Origin: CALBMX01 sp047629095
GTDB taxonomy: Bacteria; Planctomycetota; UBA1135; GCA-002686595
NCBI GenBank assembly: GCA_047629095.1
Contig: JBLHWM010000181.1
Span: forward strand, 1-7,372
Direction of reading: 5' to 3'
DNA length: 7,372 nucleotides
The translations under genes and the position numbers were made by a program. Within the stretch, counting starts at the first letter, position 1. Every line of letters starts with the position of its first letter. The notes below the pieces were generated by a model. That model was not told the origin of the DNA. It saw only the letters and a list, made by a program, of their open reading frames with translations, and made no database searches. Shown here piece by piece: positions 1 through 6,243 of this stretch.

Positions 1-1
1 C

Positions 2-184
2 ACCCGGGCTAGTCCGCAGGCTCGCAATCCTCGCAACCCCCAAAGAACACTGCCCATCACCCCGGGATGTGCGCCCAAGTTTATCGGCTGGGGCCTTGGC
101 TGCCCGGGCTGCCTGTTCGCGACGATCGCGGTACCGGTCGCACCCTATCCCATCCTCGGTGGGCTTGGCTTCCTCAGCTCCTAG
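2..184 (+). CDS. Possible 3' end of a rightward gene with a hydrophobic C-terminus (partial)
   Basis: One plus-strand frame is open from the left edge to a TAG at 182-184, and third codon positions are mostly G or C, especially from about position 49 onward. It encodes about 60 residues. The last 35 or so are rich in Gly, Pro, Leu, Ile, Phe and Val with three Cys (for example GWGLGCPGCLF), like a membrane-embedded or hydrophobic tail. If real, this gene converges on asnS, and the terminator at 258-295 lies between them. I do not recognise the family. The stretch is short, the exact antisense frame is also open, and the rest of the gene is outside the window, so it could be non-coding. From 185 to 257 I see nothing. 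Confidence 0.3.
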   Translation, partial: TRASPQARNPRNPQRTLPITPGCAPKFIGWGLGCPGCLFATIAVPVAPYPILGGLGFLSS

Positions 185-257
185 GCTGCGGTGCTACTCG
201 GGACCCTCGACTGAGCCACTAGACCGCCGCAGCAATAGCGGCCGATCTAGAAAAGCA

Positions 258-295
258 AAGAGCGCCGCCTTCCCATCGGGAAAGGCGGCGCTCTT
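258..295 (-). terminator. Intrinsic (Rho-independent) terminator of asnS
   Basis: A perfect 14-bp GC-rich stem pairs 258-271 with 282-295. An inner CCC/GGG (272-274 with 278-280) can extend it, with A281 bulged. Read on the minus strand, the stem is followed by a T-rich tail (TTTGCTTTT spans the stem end and 251-257). On the plus strand the stem is followed by GCGTGG, so termination is directional for the leftward transcript. It begins 23 bases past the asnS stop codon. This is the clearest regulatory signal in the window. Confidence 0.9.
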
Positions 296-318
296 GCGTG
301 GCAAGGCTAGCTAGCTGA

Positions 319-1617
319 TCACGGTGTCAAGCGCGTCATCATGCGCGGGAAGGGGATCGTCTCGCGCACGTGCTCGACGCCGGCGATCCAACCCACAAAG
401 CGCTCGAGGCCCAGGCCAAAGCCGCCGTGGGGAACCGAGCCGAACTTGCGCAGGTCCATGTACCAACTGAAGGCGTCCATGGGCAGCTCGTGCTCGAGGA
501 TGCGCTGCTTGAGCACGTCCGCGTCCTCTTCGCGTTGGCTGCCACCGATGATCTCCCCCACTCCCTCGGAGCCGAGGATGTCGACGCACAAGGCCTTGGT
601 GCCGGACTCGTCGCGCTTCATGTAGAAGGACTTGAAGTCGGCGGGATAGTGGGTCACGACCGTGGGCTGGTCGTGCATCTCCGAGAGAATCGTCTCGTCC
701 TTGGCACCGAAGTCTTCGCCGTAGACGAAGTCAGAGTCCGGGTGCTCGTCGAGGATCTTGGCGGCCTCGTCGTAGGTCAAGCGCGGGAAGTCACCCGTGA
801 TGCCCTCGAGCTTGGAGAAGTCGCGCTCAAGTGCTTCGAGCTCGACCTTGCGCGTCTCCATCACGTCCTTCACGACGTAGACGATCATATCCTCGGCCAG
901 CTGAATCACGTCTTCGAGCTCGGCGAAGGCCATCTCGGGCTCGAGCATCCAGAACTCCGTCAGGTGCCGGCGGGTCTTGGACTTCTCGGCGCGGAAGGTC
1001 GGGCCAAAGGTAAAGATGTTGCGGTGGGCCATGGCACCGGCCTCGCCGTAGAGCTGACCGGACTGGGTCAGGTAGGCCGTCGTGTCGAAGTAAGCGACTT
1101 CGAACAGGTTCGAAGTGCCCTCGCAGGCGTTCGGCGTGAAGATCGGCGAGTCCATGTTGACGAACTCGCGCTCGGCAAAGAAGGTGCGCAGGCTGTAGAT
1201 CACGCGGTCGCGGATGCGAAGCAGAGCCCACTGGCGCTTGGAGCGCAGCCATAAGTGCCGCTGGTTGTGCAGGAAATCCACGCCGTGGTCCTTGGGCGTG
1301 ATCGGGTAGTCCTCGGCGGCCTGGTAGACCTTGGCGCCGGAGACCTTGATCTCGAATCCGCCGGGCGCGCGCTCGTCGGCTGCGACCTCGCCGGTGATGG
1401 CCAGGCTGGACTCTTGGCCGAGGGCACCGAGCTCGTCGAAGAGCTCGTCGCCGACGTTCTTCTTGAACGCGACGCACTGGCAGAAGCCCGTGCCGTCGCG
1501 CAGTTGGATGAAGTGCAGCTTGCCCTTGGAGCTCTTGTTGTAGAGCCAGCCCTGGAGCGTCACGGTTTGGCCGACGTGGTCGGCGAGATGGCTAATGGTG
1601 GTCTTCGTGGTCGTCAT
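319..1617 (-). CDS. asnS: Asparaginyl-tRNA synthetase (AsnRS, class IIb)
   Basis: This enzyme charges tRNA(Asn) with asparagine using ATP, in the cytoplasm. The 432-residue protein is full length for the short form of the family. The N-terminal OB-fold anticodon-binding domain covers about residues 16-100 (TLQGWLYNKSS, then LHFIQLRDGTG). The catalytic domain follows: CEGTSNLFEV at 165-174, QSGQLYGE at 185-192, class II motif 2 at about 208-231 (FRAE, then RHLTEF), KSFYMKRD at 329-336, GEIIGGSQRE at 354-363, and motif 3 within 397-412 (HGGFGLGLERF). The WYMDLRKFGSVPH segment (385-397) favours AsnRS over the related AspRS. From memory, it looks closer to the archaeal/Bacillus short type than to the E. 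coli form. It starts at ATG 1617 with no Shine-Dalgarno site and ends at TGA just before the terminator at 258-295. It may share a transcript with the gene at 1755-2378, 137 bases upstream, or use its own promoter in that gap. The presence of AsnRS indicates direct Asn-tRNA charging. Confidence 0.96.
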   Translation of the reverse strand: MTTTKTTISHLADHVGQTVTLQGWLYNKSSKGKLHFIQLRDGTGFCQCVAFKKNVGDELFDELGALGQESSLAITGEVAADERAPGGFEIKVSGAKVYQAAEDYPITPKDHGVDFLHNQRHLWLRSKRQWALLRIRDRVIYSLRTFFAEREFVNMDSPIFTPNACEGTSNLFEVAYFDTTAYLTQSGQLYGEAGAMAHRNIFTFGPTFRAEKSKTRRHLTEFWMLEPEMAFAELEDVIQLAEDMIVYVVKDVMETRKVELEALERDFSKLEGITGDFPRLTYDEAAKILDEHPDSDFVYGEDFGAKDETILSEMHDQPTVVTHYPADFKSFYMKRDESGTKALCVDILGSEGVGEIIGGSQREEDADVLKQRILEHELPMDAFSWYMDLRKFGSVPHGGFGLGLERFVGWIAGVEHVRETIPFPRMMTRLTP

Positions 1618-1663
1618 AGCTAAACGTTTGTGGTTGGCGGACTCGCGAAGGGCGAGCTTGGCC

Positions 1664-1700
1664 TTGGCACCTCATGAAAATAATGAAGTGGAGGTGCCGA
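1664..1700 (-). promoter_or_regulatory. Hairpin in the asnS upstream spacer
   Basis: GGCACCTC (1666-1673) pairs perfectly with GAGGTGCC (1691-1698). One G-U and one A-U pair (1664-1665 with 1699-1700) can extend the stem to 10 bp. The 17-base loop is AT-rich and contains ATGAAAATAATGAA. Neither strand has a T-tract after the stem, so a standard terminator for the upstream gene is unlikely. It sits about 47 bases before the asnS start and could be a leader structure or an operator. I saw no T-box-like specifier arrangement. No convincing -35/-10 pair was found in 1618-1754, although the AT-rich loop could hold a -10 for asnS. Confidence 0.35.
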
Positions 1701-1754
1701 TTGGTTGGTGGCTTGTGCCTTGGTTCAGGATCGCTTTTGTAGAGCGAGCCGAGC

Positions 1755-2378
1755 CTAGGGAAACATGTCGTAGGCGGGCTTGATCGCGACGTCCGCGATG
1801 ATCCCGTCCTGCATCAAAACGCGACCCTTGAAGTGGGCCCCGTCGCGCCGAGCCTCGATGATCACTTCGCCACTGCCCGCCTCGCTGCCCAGCTTGGTGA
1901 GTTGCTCCGCTTCCGTCACAATCTGCACGCCGCTATAGCCGAGGGCGAGCAATCGATTGACGATACGCTCCCCGAGACCCGGCTGGAGATTGGGCGGGCG
2001 CATGGATTCCGTTGCGTTCTGCTTCTCAGCGGCTGCGTGCTCCAAGGTCAAGGAGAGCTTCTCCTCAAGGCGCTTGTTCCCGTCGCGGATGTCGACGAGC
2101 ACATGCTCGAGACGGCGCAGGTCGAGGTCGTCCCGGTCCTCGCGCATCTTGGTCAGCGCGCCTTGGATGTCGTCGAGTCCCTTGAGGCTGTCGAGCTTGG
2201 CCAGTGCCTCGCCATGCTTCGCGAGCATGGTCGAGATGCGGCCAAGGGAGATCAGGACGAAGACACCTAGCACCAGCACGACCGGCACGATCCACTGGGC
2301 TCCGTAGGCCGAAGTCTCCAGGGAGTTCGGGTCCGCGAGGGCGATGGGCAGATCGAACAAGCCGGGGCCCGCAATCAT
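1755..2378 (-). CDS. Unrecognised membrane-anchored coiled-coil protein
   Basis: I do not recognise this family. From ATG 2378 the product is 207 residues. A short N-terminal segment (1-28) is followed by one strong membrane span at about 29-48 (WIVPVVLVLGVFVLISLGRI). A charged, heptad-like helical region at about 50-118 (many Leu, Glu, Lys, Arg and Asp) looks like a coiled coil. A C-terminal domain of about 75 residues starts at LQPGLGERIV, with alternating beta-like strands and a final KPAYDMFP. Positive charges after the span suggest an N-out, C-in topology with the C-terminal domain in the cytoplasm. Alternative in-frame starts are ATG 2402 (8 residues longer) and ATG 2477, which would overlap the divergent antiporter start. 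I prefer 2378 because codons upstream of it lose the local GC3 pattern. The Shine-Dalgarno site is weak at best. The stop is TAG at 1757-1755, with no good terminator after it. It diverges from the antiporter; a scaffolding or sensing role would be a guess. Confidence 0.8.
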   Translation of the reverse strand: MIAGPGLFDLPIALADPNSLETSAYGAQWIVPVVLVLGVFVLISLGRISTMLAKHGEALAKLDSLKGLDDIQGALTKMREDRDDLDLRRLEHVLVDIRDGNKRLEEKLSLTLEHAAAEKQNATESMRPPNLQPGLGERIVNRLLALGYSGVQIVTEAEQLTKLGSEAGSGEVIIEARRDGAHFKGRVLMQDGIIADVAIKPAYDMFP

Positions 2379-2449
2379 GAAAATGTGCTCTGTGGCTAAC
2401 ATGTGCGCCAAGATAACACGGATGAGGGCCTGATTTCTTGCACAGGCTG

Positions 2450-2473
2450 GCTCTAGAGCACAGATTGGTGCTC
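2450..2473. promoter_or_regulatory. Overlapping inverted repeats just before the antiporter start codon
   Basis: GCTCTAGAGC (2450-2459) is a perfect 10-base palindrome. It overlaps a second inverted repeat, GAGCAC (2456-2461) and GTGCTC (2468-2473), separated by six bases, which ends two bases before ATG 2476. If transcribed, the second would form a 6-bp hairpin over the place where a ribosome binding site should be; if not, the pair could be an operator. A weak promoter candidate overlaps it: TTGCAC at 2438-2443 and CAGATT at 2461-2466, 17 bases apart. That would give a nearly leaderless transcript. Confidence 0.35.
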
Positions 2474-2475
2474 CC

Positions 2476-4710
2476 ATGTCCAGAATCCTAAGCACACTCG
2501 TTGTTCTCGCCCTCTTCGGAGCGCTCTTCCTGCTGCCTGGTGCAGATCCCGCCGAGCTTGGCGCCCTGCAGATTGGCGATCTCCTCGAGGAGACCGCCCC
2601 GGTCCAAGAATCCTCCTCCACGGACGAGTACCCCCACAGCGAGCTAATCCTGCTTAGCTCAGCCACGGCTAGCGGCTCCAAGCCCGGCCAACTGCAGCTG
2701 CGGCTCGGCCAGGTCGTACTCAGTGGAGCGGACGGCGCGCCCGTGTCCGACGCGGCCAGCGCGGCGGCGCGGCGCTCGCTGATCGCAAGCCTGCGGGAGA
2801 GCTTCCCGGGCCTCGCCGCAGAGTTCACCGAGCTTCGCGATCAAGAGGACCTCGACCAAGAGCAGGCACTGCGCCTCCGCCAGCTGCAGAGCTTCGGCGC
2901 CCGCGTGAATGCCACGCCCGATGGCAAGGTCTCGCTGATCGTGGATGGTGAGCGCACGCCCGTGGCCGGTGGCATGGACTTCGAGCTCGTGGTCAGCGGC
3001 GGCGACTGGTCCGCCATCGGCGGCGAGCGCGTGCTGCACTACTCCGTCGGCGAGCGCACGAGTGACCAGCACTTCTCCGGCCTTGCCAAGACCGATTGGA
3101 ATCCCCCATCGCGCTCGTCGCTCATCCCGCCGCTCATCGCCATCGCCCTGGCCGTGCTGCTGCGCAAGCCCGTGATCGCACTGGGCATCGGCGTGCTGAC
3201 CGGCACCCTGCTCGTCGGCATGCACGAAGGCGCCGGCGTCTTCATGAGCATCCTCATGGCACCGATCAACTTCGTCGCCAAGTACTTCACAAGTGAGCTG
3301 CTGGACATCGACCGCCAGTACATCATCGGCTTCGTGGTCTGCATGCTCGCCATGATCGGCGTACTCTCTCGGTCCGGCGGTATCCAGGGCCTGATGGATC
3401 ACATCGCCAAGTTCGCGACGACAGTGCGGCGCACCCAGATCGTCACCTGGTGCCTGGGCCTGTTGGTCTTCTTCGACGACTACACGAACACGATCATCTG
3501 CGGCGCGACCATGCGCCCCTTGACCGACCGCTTCAAGATCAGCCGCGAGAAGCTCTCCTACCTCGTGGACTCAACCGCTGCGCCCGTCGCCGGCCTGATG
3601 ATCGTGTCCACCTGGATTGCGTTCGAGGTCTCGACCTTCTCCAACCAGCTGCCCGCCGCGGGACTGCTCAGCAGCGATGGCTACACGGTCTTTATCGAGA
3701 CCCTGCCCTACCGCTTCTACTGCATCTTCACGATCTTCTTCGTGGGCCTGATCGTCTTCACGGGCCGCGACTTCGGTCCGATGCTGAAGGCCGAGATTCG
3801 CGCCCGCACCACCGGCCAACTGCTGCGCCCCGGCGGCCAGCCCATGGTCTCCGAAGAGGGCACTGCCCTCGAGACGGCGCCCGGCGTCAAGCCCGCAGCC
3901 TGGCGCGCGCTCGTCCCGCTGCTCGTCTTCCTCGGCGTGACCATGTACGTGATCATGGAGACCGGCGGCGCCTTCAGCGGCTCGATCGACAACCTGTGGT
4001 CGGTGCAAGGCCTCAAGGACATGCTTGGCAACGCCGCCACTTCCAAGGCACTCTTCCAAGGGTCCCTGATCGGTTTGATCCTGGCGAGCGTCGTCTCCCT
4101 GACCGCCGGCCTGACGGACGAGATCCCCAAGGCCGCCTGGACCACCCTGCGCTCGATGGGCGTGGCGATTGTCATCCTGTACTTGGCCTGGATGGTGGCC
4201 GCCGTCTGCTCCGACCTGGGCACGGCACCTTACCTCACGGCTCTGCTCGGCGAATCGATGCCGCCGTTCCTGCTGCCCACGGTCCTGTTCCTGCTGGCGG
4301 GCCTCGTGTCCTTCGCCACGGGCACATCTTGGGGCACCATGGGCATCCTGCTGCCCCTGGTGGTCGGGCTGTCCTACACCATCGGCGAGGGATCGGACAT
4401 CGGTGGCTACTTCATGATGGTCATGTCCATCGGCGCGGTGCTCGAAGGCTCGATCTTCGGGGACCACTGCTCGCCGATCTCCGACACGACCGTGCTGTCG
4501 TCCGTGGCCTGTGCCGCCGACCACGTGGACCACGTGCGCACCCAGGCGCCCTACGCGGCAGTCACGATGGGCATGGGGCTGATCATCGGCTACCTGCCCT
4601 GTGCGGCCTTTGGCATGAGCCCGTACATCGGCCTTGTGCTCGGCATGGTATTTCTGACGGTAATCATCTTGGTCTTCGGCAAAAAGGCCGATGAAGTGAC
4701 TGTCCAGTAG
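2476..4710 (+). CDS. NhaC-family Na+/H+ (or related cation/proton) antiporter with N-terminal extracytoplasmic extension
   Basis: This inner-membrane secondary transporter probably exchanges Na+ for H+. NhaC relatives also include malate/lactate antiporters, so the substrate is not certain. The 744 residues fall in two parts. Residues 1-23 look like a signal peptide or first membrane helix (LSTLVVLALFGALFLLPG). Residues of about 24-210 are hydrophilic with a probable helical pair at 95-140 and a strand-rich part at 142-192, and should lie outside the cytoplasm. From about 214 to 734 there is a polytopic core with roughly 13 hydrophobic segments. Family motifs are FFDDYTNTIICG (332-343), STAAPVAG (366-373), TGTSWGTMGILLPL (615-628) and GSIFGDHCSPISDTT (658-672). 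Classical NhaC proteins are about 450-550 residues, so the N-terminal part is extra. It starts at ATG 2476 with no clear Shine-Dalgarno site. The next gene begins 43 bases (GTG) or 94 bases (ATG) downstream on the same strand with no terminator between, so an operon is likely. Confidence 0.9.
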   Translation: MSRILSTLVVLALFGALFLLPGADPAELGALQIGDLLEETAPVQESSSTDEYPHSELILLSSATASGSKPGQLQLRLGQVVLSGADGAPVSDAASAAARRSLIASLRESFPGLAAEFTELRDQEDLDQEQALRLRQLQSFGARVNATPDGKVSLIVDGERTPVAGGMDFELVVSGGDWSAIGGERVLHYSVGERTSDQHFSGLAKTDWNPPSRSSLIPPLIAIALAVLLRKPVIALGIGVLTGTLLVGMHEGAGVFMSILMAPINFVAKYFTSELLDIDRQYIIGFVVCMLAMIGVLSRSGGIQGLMDHIAKFATTVRRTQIVTWCLGLLVFFDDYTNTIICGATMRPLTDRFKISREKLSYLVDSTAAPVAGLMIVSTWIAFEVSTFSNQLPAAGLLSSDGYTVFIETLPYRFYCIFTIFFVGLIVFTGRDFGPMLKAEIRARTTGQLLRPGGQPMVSEEGTALETAPGVKPAAWRALVPLLVFLGVTMYVIMETGGAFSGSIDNLWSVQGLKDMLGNAATSKALFQGSLIGLILASVVSLTAGLTDEIPKAAWTTLRSMGVAIVILYLAWMVAAVCSDLGTAPYLTALLGESMPPFLLPTVLFLLAGLVSFATGTSWGTMGILLPLVVGLSYTIGEGSDIGGYFMMVMSIGAVLEGSIFGDHCSPISDTTVLSSVACAADHVDHVRTQAPYAAVTMGMGLIIGYLPCAAFGMSPYIGLVLGMVFLTVIILVFGKKADEVTVQ

Positions 4711-4743
4711 CTCGCGCCAAACCGCCCTCGACCGCCCCGAATT

Positions 4744-4752
4744 CCCCCCCCC
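4744..4752. repeat. Run of nine C residues before the flippase-like gene
   Basis: Nine consecutive C residues occupy 4744-4752, directly before the GTG at 4754. Tracts of this length can slip in replication. If the real start is ATG 4805, the tract lies in the intergenic leader, where length changes would alter spacing but not the reading frame. It could also be a sequencing-sensitive site. Confidence 0.6.
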
Positions 4753-4753
4753 A

Positions 4754-5782
4754 GTGACCTCCTCCCAAGTCCCAGACTCAGCCCCGCTCGACGAGTCGGG
4801 TTCGATGATGCGCCGCATGATCGTGGGCGTGCTGTTCGGCGTGCTCGTGTACGCCGGCATCGTGCTCTGGCTCGATGCGGGAGCCATCTGGGAGGCCCTG
4901 GAGAACTTTGCCTGGTGGATCCTGCCCGCCGCCTGCGGCCTGTCCTTCGCCAACTACGCCCTGCGCTTCTTGAAGTGGGAGCGCTACCGCAAGCTGCTCA
5001 ACATCGAGCTCGAGCTCAAGACCTCCTTCGTGATCTACCTGTCGGGTCTGTCCATGGGCGTGACACCGGGCAAGATGGGCGAGGTCTTCAAGTCCTGGCT
5101 GATCAAGCGCGTCAACGGTACGCCGATCCACAAGAGCGCCCCCATCGTTGTGGCCGAGCGCATCACGGATCTCTTCGGCTTCTTGATCCTCGTCGGCGCC
5201 GGCGGCCTGGTGAGCCAACCCGACTACTGGCCTTTGTTCCTGGCTACCCTAGTGCTCTGCTTCCTTGGCGCATTCCTCTGCGGATCGCCCAAGGCCGCGA
5301 GCTTCGCCATTGGCATCGTGTCAAAGCTGCCAAAGGGCGAGCGCATCGCACCCAAGCTCGAGGTCGCCTTCGAGAGCGCGCGGGTGCTGCTCGCGCCAAA
5401 AGAGATCATCTTCCCCACGCTCCTGTCCGCCGTCTCCTGGGGCCTCGAGTGCCTAGCCTTCCTGCTAATCGCCCGCAACCTCGCACCGGAAGGCGCGGAG
5501 ATCAGCCTCGCCTTCTGCGTCTTCGCCTACGCCATCAGCGCAGTGGCAGGCGCCATCGCCATCATCGCTCCCGGTGGACTCGGCGTCACCGAAGGCCTAC
5601 TCGGTTCACTCACACGCCAAGCCTACGAGCCCTCGCTCATGCACCTCGGTGCGGAAGCCGCGCTCGTCACTGCCCGTACCAAGGCCGCCGGCGCCGTGAT
5701 CCTCACACGTGTAGCCACCCTATGGTTCGGAGTCGCCGTCGGCCTAGTGGCCACGGCAATCTTCAAGCGCATGAAGCGCTAG
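4754..5782 (+). CDS. Stand-alone flippase-like integral membrane protein (LPG_synthase_TM / UPF0104 family)
   Basis: The protein belongs to the polytopic family related to the membrane domain of MprF and to AglD-type proteins, which act on lipids or lipid-linked substrates; the substrate here is unknown. From GTG 4754 it is 342 residues, typical of stand-alone members. There is no C-terminal aminoacyl-transferase domain, so it is not a full lysyl-phosphatidylglycerol synthase. Hallmarks are TPGKMGEVFK (104-113), VAERITDLFGF (133-143) and APGGLGVTEG (272-281). About eight hydrophobic segments lie near 22-39, 53-70, 91-104, 139-151, 160-176, 219-240, 252-272 and 312-336. The start is uncertain. 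ATG 4805 gives 325 residues beginning MMRRMIVGVLFG right at the first span and is equally plausible. Neither start has a clear Shine-Dalgarno site, and the GTG follows a poly-C run. It is probably co-transcribed with the antiporter upstream and converges with the gene ending at 5812, 29 bases away. Confidence 0.88.
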   Translation: MTSSQVPDSAPLDESGSMMRRMIVGVLFGVLVYAGIVLWLDAGAIWEALENFAWWILPAACGLSFANYALRFLKWERYRKLLNIELELKTSFVIYLSGLSMGVTPGKMGEVFKSWLIKRVNGTPIHKSAPIVVAERITDLFGFLILVGAGGLVSQPDYWPLFLATLVLCFLGAFLCGSPKAASFAIGIVSKLPKGERIAPKLEVAFESARVLLAPKEIIFPTLLSAVSWGLECLAFLLIARNLAPEGAEISLAFCVFAYAISAVAGAIAIIAPGGLGVTEGLLGSLTRQAYEPSLMHLGAEAALVTARTKAAGAVILTRVATLWFGVAVGLVATAIFKRMKR

Positions 5783-5811
5783 AGGGCACCTGACTCCGTA
5801 TCACCGCTTGG

Positions 5812-6243
5812 TCATTTTCGCCTTAGGACTTTGGCCCGGTCGTAGCAGGACTGCGCCTCAACGCTGTGCCCCTCCCTAAGGAACAGACCCGCGGCACAGT
5901 TCAGGAAGAAGCCCTTGTCGTAGTCCGTCTCTGCGACCGCAGATAAAACGAGGTAAGCCGCTATGCCAGCCTGTATGCCATGGGTACTGCCAACACTCCC
6001 CGCCCACTGATCTGCATAGGCTGTGTAGTGATCCCTGAACTCACCATCCGAGTAGCCGATGAAATCTAGAAGCTCAAAGAACGAGATGGGCTCTCCTTCC
6101 AACGTGACCGCATAGATCGCATCGGGCCCTCCAATCCCCCAATACGCCTTGGGGGTGAAGCCCCTCCCGAAGTAGCCAAGGGTGCATCCAGCTACAAAAA
6201 TGAGCGCCACACGCAAGCGGCCGATCGTCCGGTTGGTTGTCAT
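5812..6243 (-). CDS. Unrecognised small lipoprotein or membrane-anchored protein
   Basis: I do not recognise this 143-residue protein. Its N-terminus has a basic start (MTTNRTIGRLR), a short hydrophobic core (VALIFVAG) and then Cys20, giving a lipobox-like VAGC. It may therefore be a lipoprotein, though the core is short and continues as TLGYFG, so an uncleaved anchor is possible. Residues of about 93-140 (AAYLVL, then GFFLNCAAGLFLREG and SCYDRAKVL) look like a helix-turn-helix repeat of TPR or Sel1 style, but only one or one and a half repeats. ATG 6243 overlaps the TGA of the upstream gene as ATGA, and there is no Shine-Dalgarno site, so translation is probably coupled. Local GC is lower than in the transporter genes (32/60 G+C at 5941-6000 by hand count). 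No terminator is visible after the stop at 5812; transcripts would run into the antisense of the flippase-like gene. Confidence 0.78.
   Translation of the reverse strand: MTTNRTIGRLRVALIFVAGCTLGYFGRGFTPKAYWGIGGPDAIYAVTLEGEPISFFELLDFIGYSDGEFRDHYTAYADQWAGSVGSTHGIQAGIAAYLVLSAVAETDYDKGFFLNCAAGLFLREGHSVEAQSCYDRAKVLRRK

Noticed and set aside
258..295. Bidirectional action of the terminator for the rightward gene tail at 2-184
   Set aside because: The plus-strand sequence after the stem is GCGTGG, with no T-tract, so intrinsic termination is supported only for the leftward transcript.
69..314. 81-codon plus-strand open frame at the left edge
   Set aside because: It reads straight through the asnS terminator hairpin, and its product is Ser/Arg/Ala-rich with no features.
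370..1254. 294-codon plus-strand open frame antisense to asnS
   Set aside because: It mirrors the asnS codons and has repetitive Val/Leu/Gly/Asp/Glu composition. The opposite strand is an unambiguous synthetase.
1730..1747. Small hairpin (TCGCT with AGCGA) after the stop of the minus-strand coiled-coil gene
   Set aside because: Only a 5-bp stem with a 7-base loop and no following T-tract on the minus strand; too weak to call a terminator.
2379..2828. N-terminal extension of the minus-strand coiled-coil gene up to 2828
   Set aside because: It would run antisense through the antiporter's signal peptide and N-terminal domain. Good in-frame starts exist at 2378 and 2402, and the extension has a low-complexity Ser/Arg/Ala composition.
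3450..4694. 414-codon plus-strand frame inside the antiporter gene
   Set aside because: Arg, Pro and His-rich out-of-frame translation with no motifs, overlapping the true frame for its whole length.
3571..4953. 460-codon minus-strand open frame across the antiporter and into the next gene
   Set aside because: Its translation is rich in His, Gln, Gly, Asp and Arg with no recognisable domain, and it lies fully antisense to a gene with strong NhaC motifs. It is a shadow typical of high-GC DNA.
4754..5782. Full MprF lysyl-phosphatidylglycerol synthase
   Set aside because: Only the membrane flippase-like domain is present. The protein stops after about 340 residues and no aminoacyl-transferase domain follows.
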